In this document: piece by piece, positions 63,352 to 64,000 of the stretch
Position numbering within the stretch: position 1 is the stretch's first letter
Layout of the letters: each line of letters starts with the position of its first letter
Origin: Strongylocentrotus purpuratus
Lineage: Eukaryota; Echinodermata; Echinoidea; Camarodonta; Strongylocentrotidae
Assembly: GCF_000002235.5 (NCBI RefSeq)
Contig: NW_022145606.1
Span: 48,792,685 to 48,856,684, forward strand
Direction: 5' to 3'
DNA length: 64,000 bases
Notes under the pieces: generated by a model
Seen by the model: only the letters and a program-made list of their open reading frames with translations
What the model was told of the DNA's origin: nothing
Databases searched by the model: none
Position numbers and translations under genes: made by a program

Positions 63352-63865
63352 TTAAGGTATTACAACGTTTTGGAAATTTTGAAAATTGGGTGGATAGTGA
63401 TTCTTTACCATTTTGACATATTTGGGTGCCCCCGTGGATGTATTATAAGCACTCGAAAACTTAGCCCCTAAAACACTTTTGCTTTCGAGAAAAATTAAAT
63501 ATAAAAATTTACCGGTGCTCCCGGTATATTTTTATAAATTTCAAATAGCGCCTACGGCCGTACAATGGTAGCTGCGACCACGAAAATCTCAGAATATGTA
63601 GTTGTGATATAAAATTTCCAAACGGGAATTGCTAATCGGTAGATTTTAGTAAAGAAACATTGTTTTCTGGCTCAATTAATATTTTGACCTTGGGAGGGAG
63701 CTAAGAAACATAAATAGTTTATTATTTACAATTTCATAACTTTAGACTCGATTTCAACCGCGACAACGATCACTGAATCTTGTATATGATCGCATGCTTC
63801 CAATATGTTAATTTTAACCCAATTCATGACCCCATACCAAAACTTTGTATTACCTTTAAACACGT
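63352..63865 (+). repeat. Dispersed repeat, copy 2 (partner at 23955-24520)
   Basis: The repeat is collinear with the copy inside the 6.46-kb TIR element, including GGTGCTCCCGGTA, CAAATAGCGCCTACGGCCGT and GTTGTGATATAAAAT. It may be part of another copy of that element or an independent repeat; its right side is cut by the window end. Confidence 0.7.
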
Positions 63866-64000
63866 TCATAATTGTTATTGTTATTCATGTCAATTTAGTT
63901 GTATGATTAAGATCATGGAATGTTCTCAATAAACCTATCAGTCAATCCTTCAGTTGTACAAAAGTCATTCACCAGAAATGAAAATGGGCAGTTATAAAAA

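Overview
The window looks like animal nuclear DNA, most likely from an echinoderm and probably a sea urchin. It is AT-rich, intron-rich and full of transposons, MITEs and microsatellites. The main gene is a death-domain/NACHT/LRR receptor (NLR) of the type that is greatly expanded in sea urchins. The species call is an inference from gene type and repeat style; there is no rRNA or mitochondrial marker to confirm it.

Layout. (1) About 2.3-33.4 kb, minus strand: one large NLR gene reading right to left. Its exons are DD1 (33428-33157), a linker (31797-31732), DD2 (30128-29823), a NACHT exon (28522-26928), and then long LRR-type exons (19792-19251, 16179-15662, 8375-7855, 2794-2274) alternating with short exons (16437-16398; 12975-12879 or 12747-12651; 4254-4158). 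All proposed junctions are GT-AG and the phases chain without a break, giving at least 1523 codons. The 3' end is uncertain or lies outside the window. The LRR part grew by tandem duplication of a [long exon + intron + short exon + intron] module: block A is about 2.27-7.85 kb and block B about 7.86-15.66 kb. Because the blocks are paralogous, each serves as the empty-site control for insertions in the other.

(2) About 20.2-26.7 kb: the NACHT-LRR intron is almost entirely filled by a 6.46-kb segment with terminal inverted repeats. It carries its own plus-strand four-exon gene, including a 29-nt micro-exon, for a 181-residue protein. The protein has a SAM-like start and a C-terminal region that resembles uncharacterised SAMD3-like proteins. 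This is the best candidate for an undescribed system in the window: a TIR element carrying a non-transposase host-like gene.

(3) About 33.5-53 kb: no complete host gene. It is a mosaic of local segmental duplications, including a conserved CRE-containing segment present at about 36.5-37.2 and 50.7-51.4 kb that may be an NLR 5' region. It also holds a nearly complete endonuclease-reverse transcriptase non-LTR retrotransposon (42.4-46 kb, minus), foldback/TU-like elements, MITEs and a tRNA-derived SINE.

(4) About 54.1-56.9 kb: a TTAA-flanked piggyBac-type element. It keeps only the first 46 codons of a transposase-like ORF, and most of its interior is a satellite array that reverses orientation.

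(5) About 57-64 kb: a decayed 3' fragment of another retrotransposon, a second SINE, and the partner of a dispersed repeat that also lies inside the TIR element at 24 kb. No host gene was found there.
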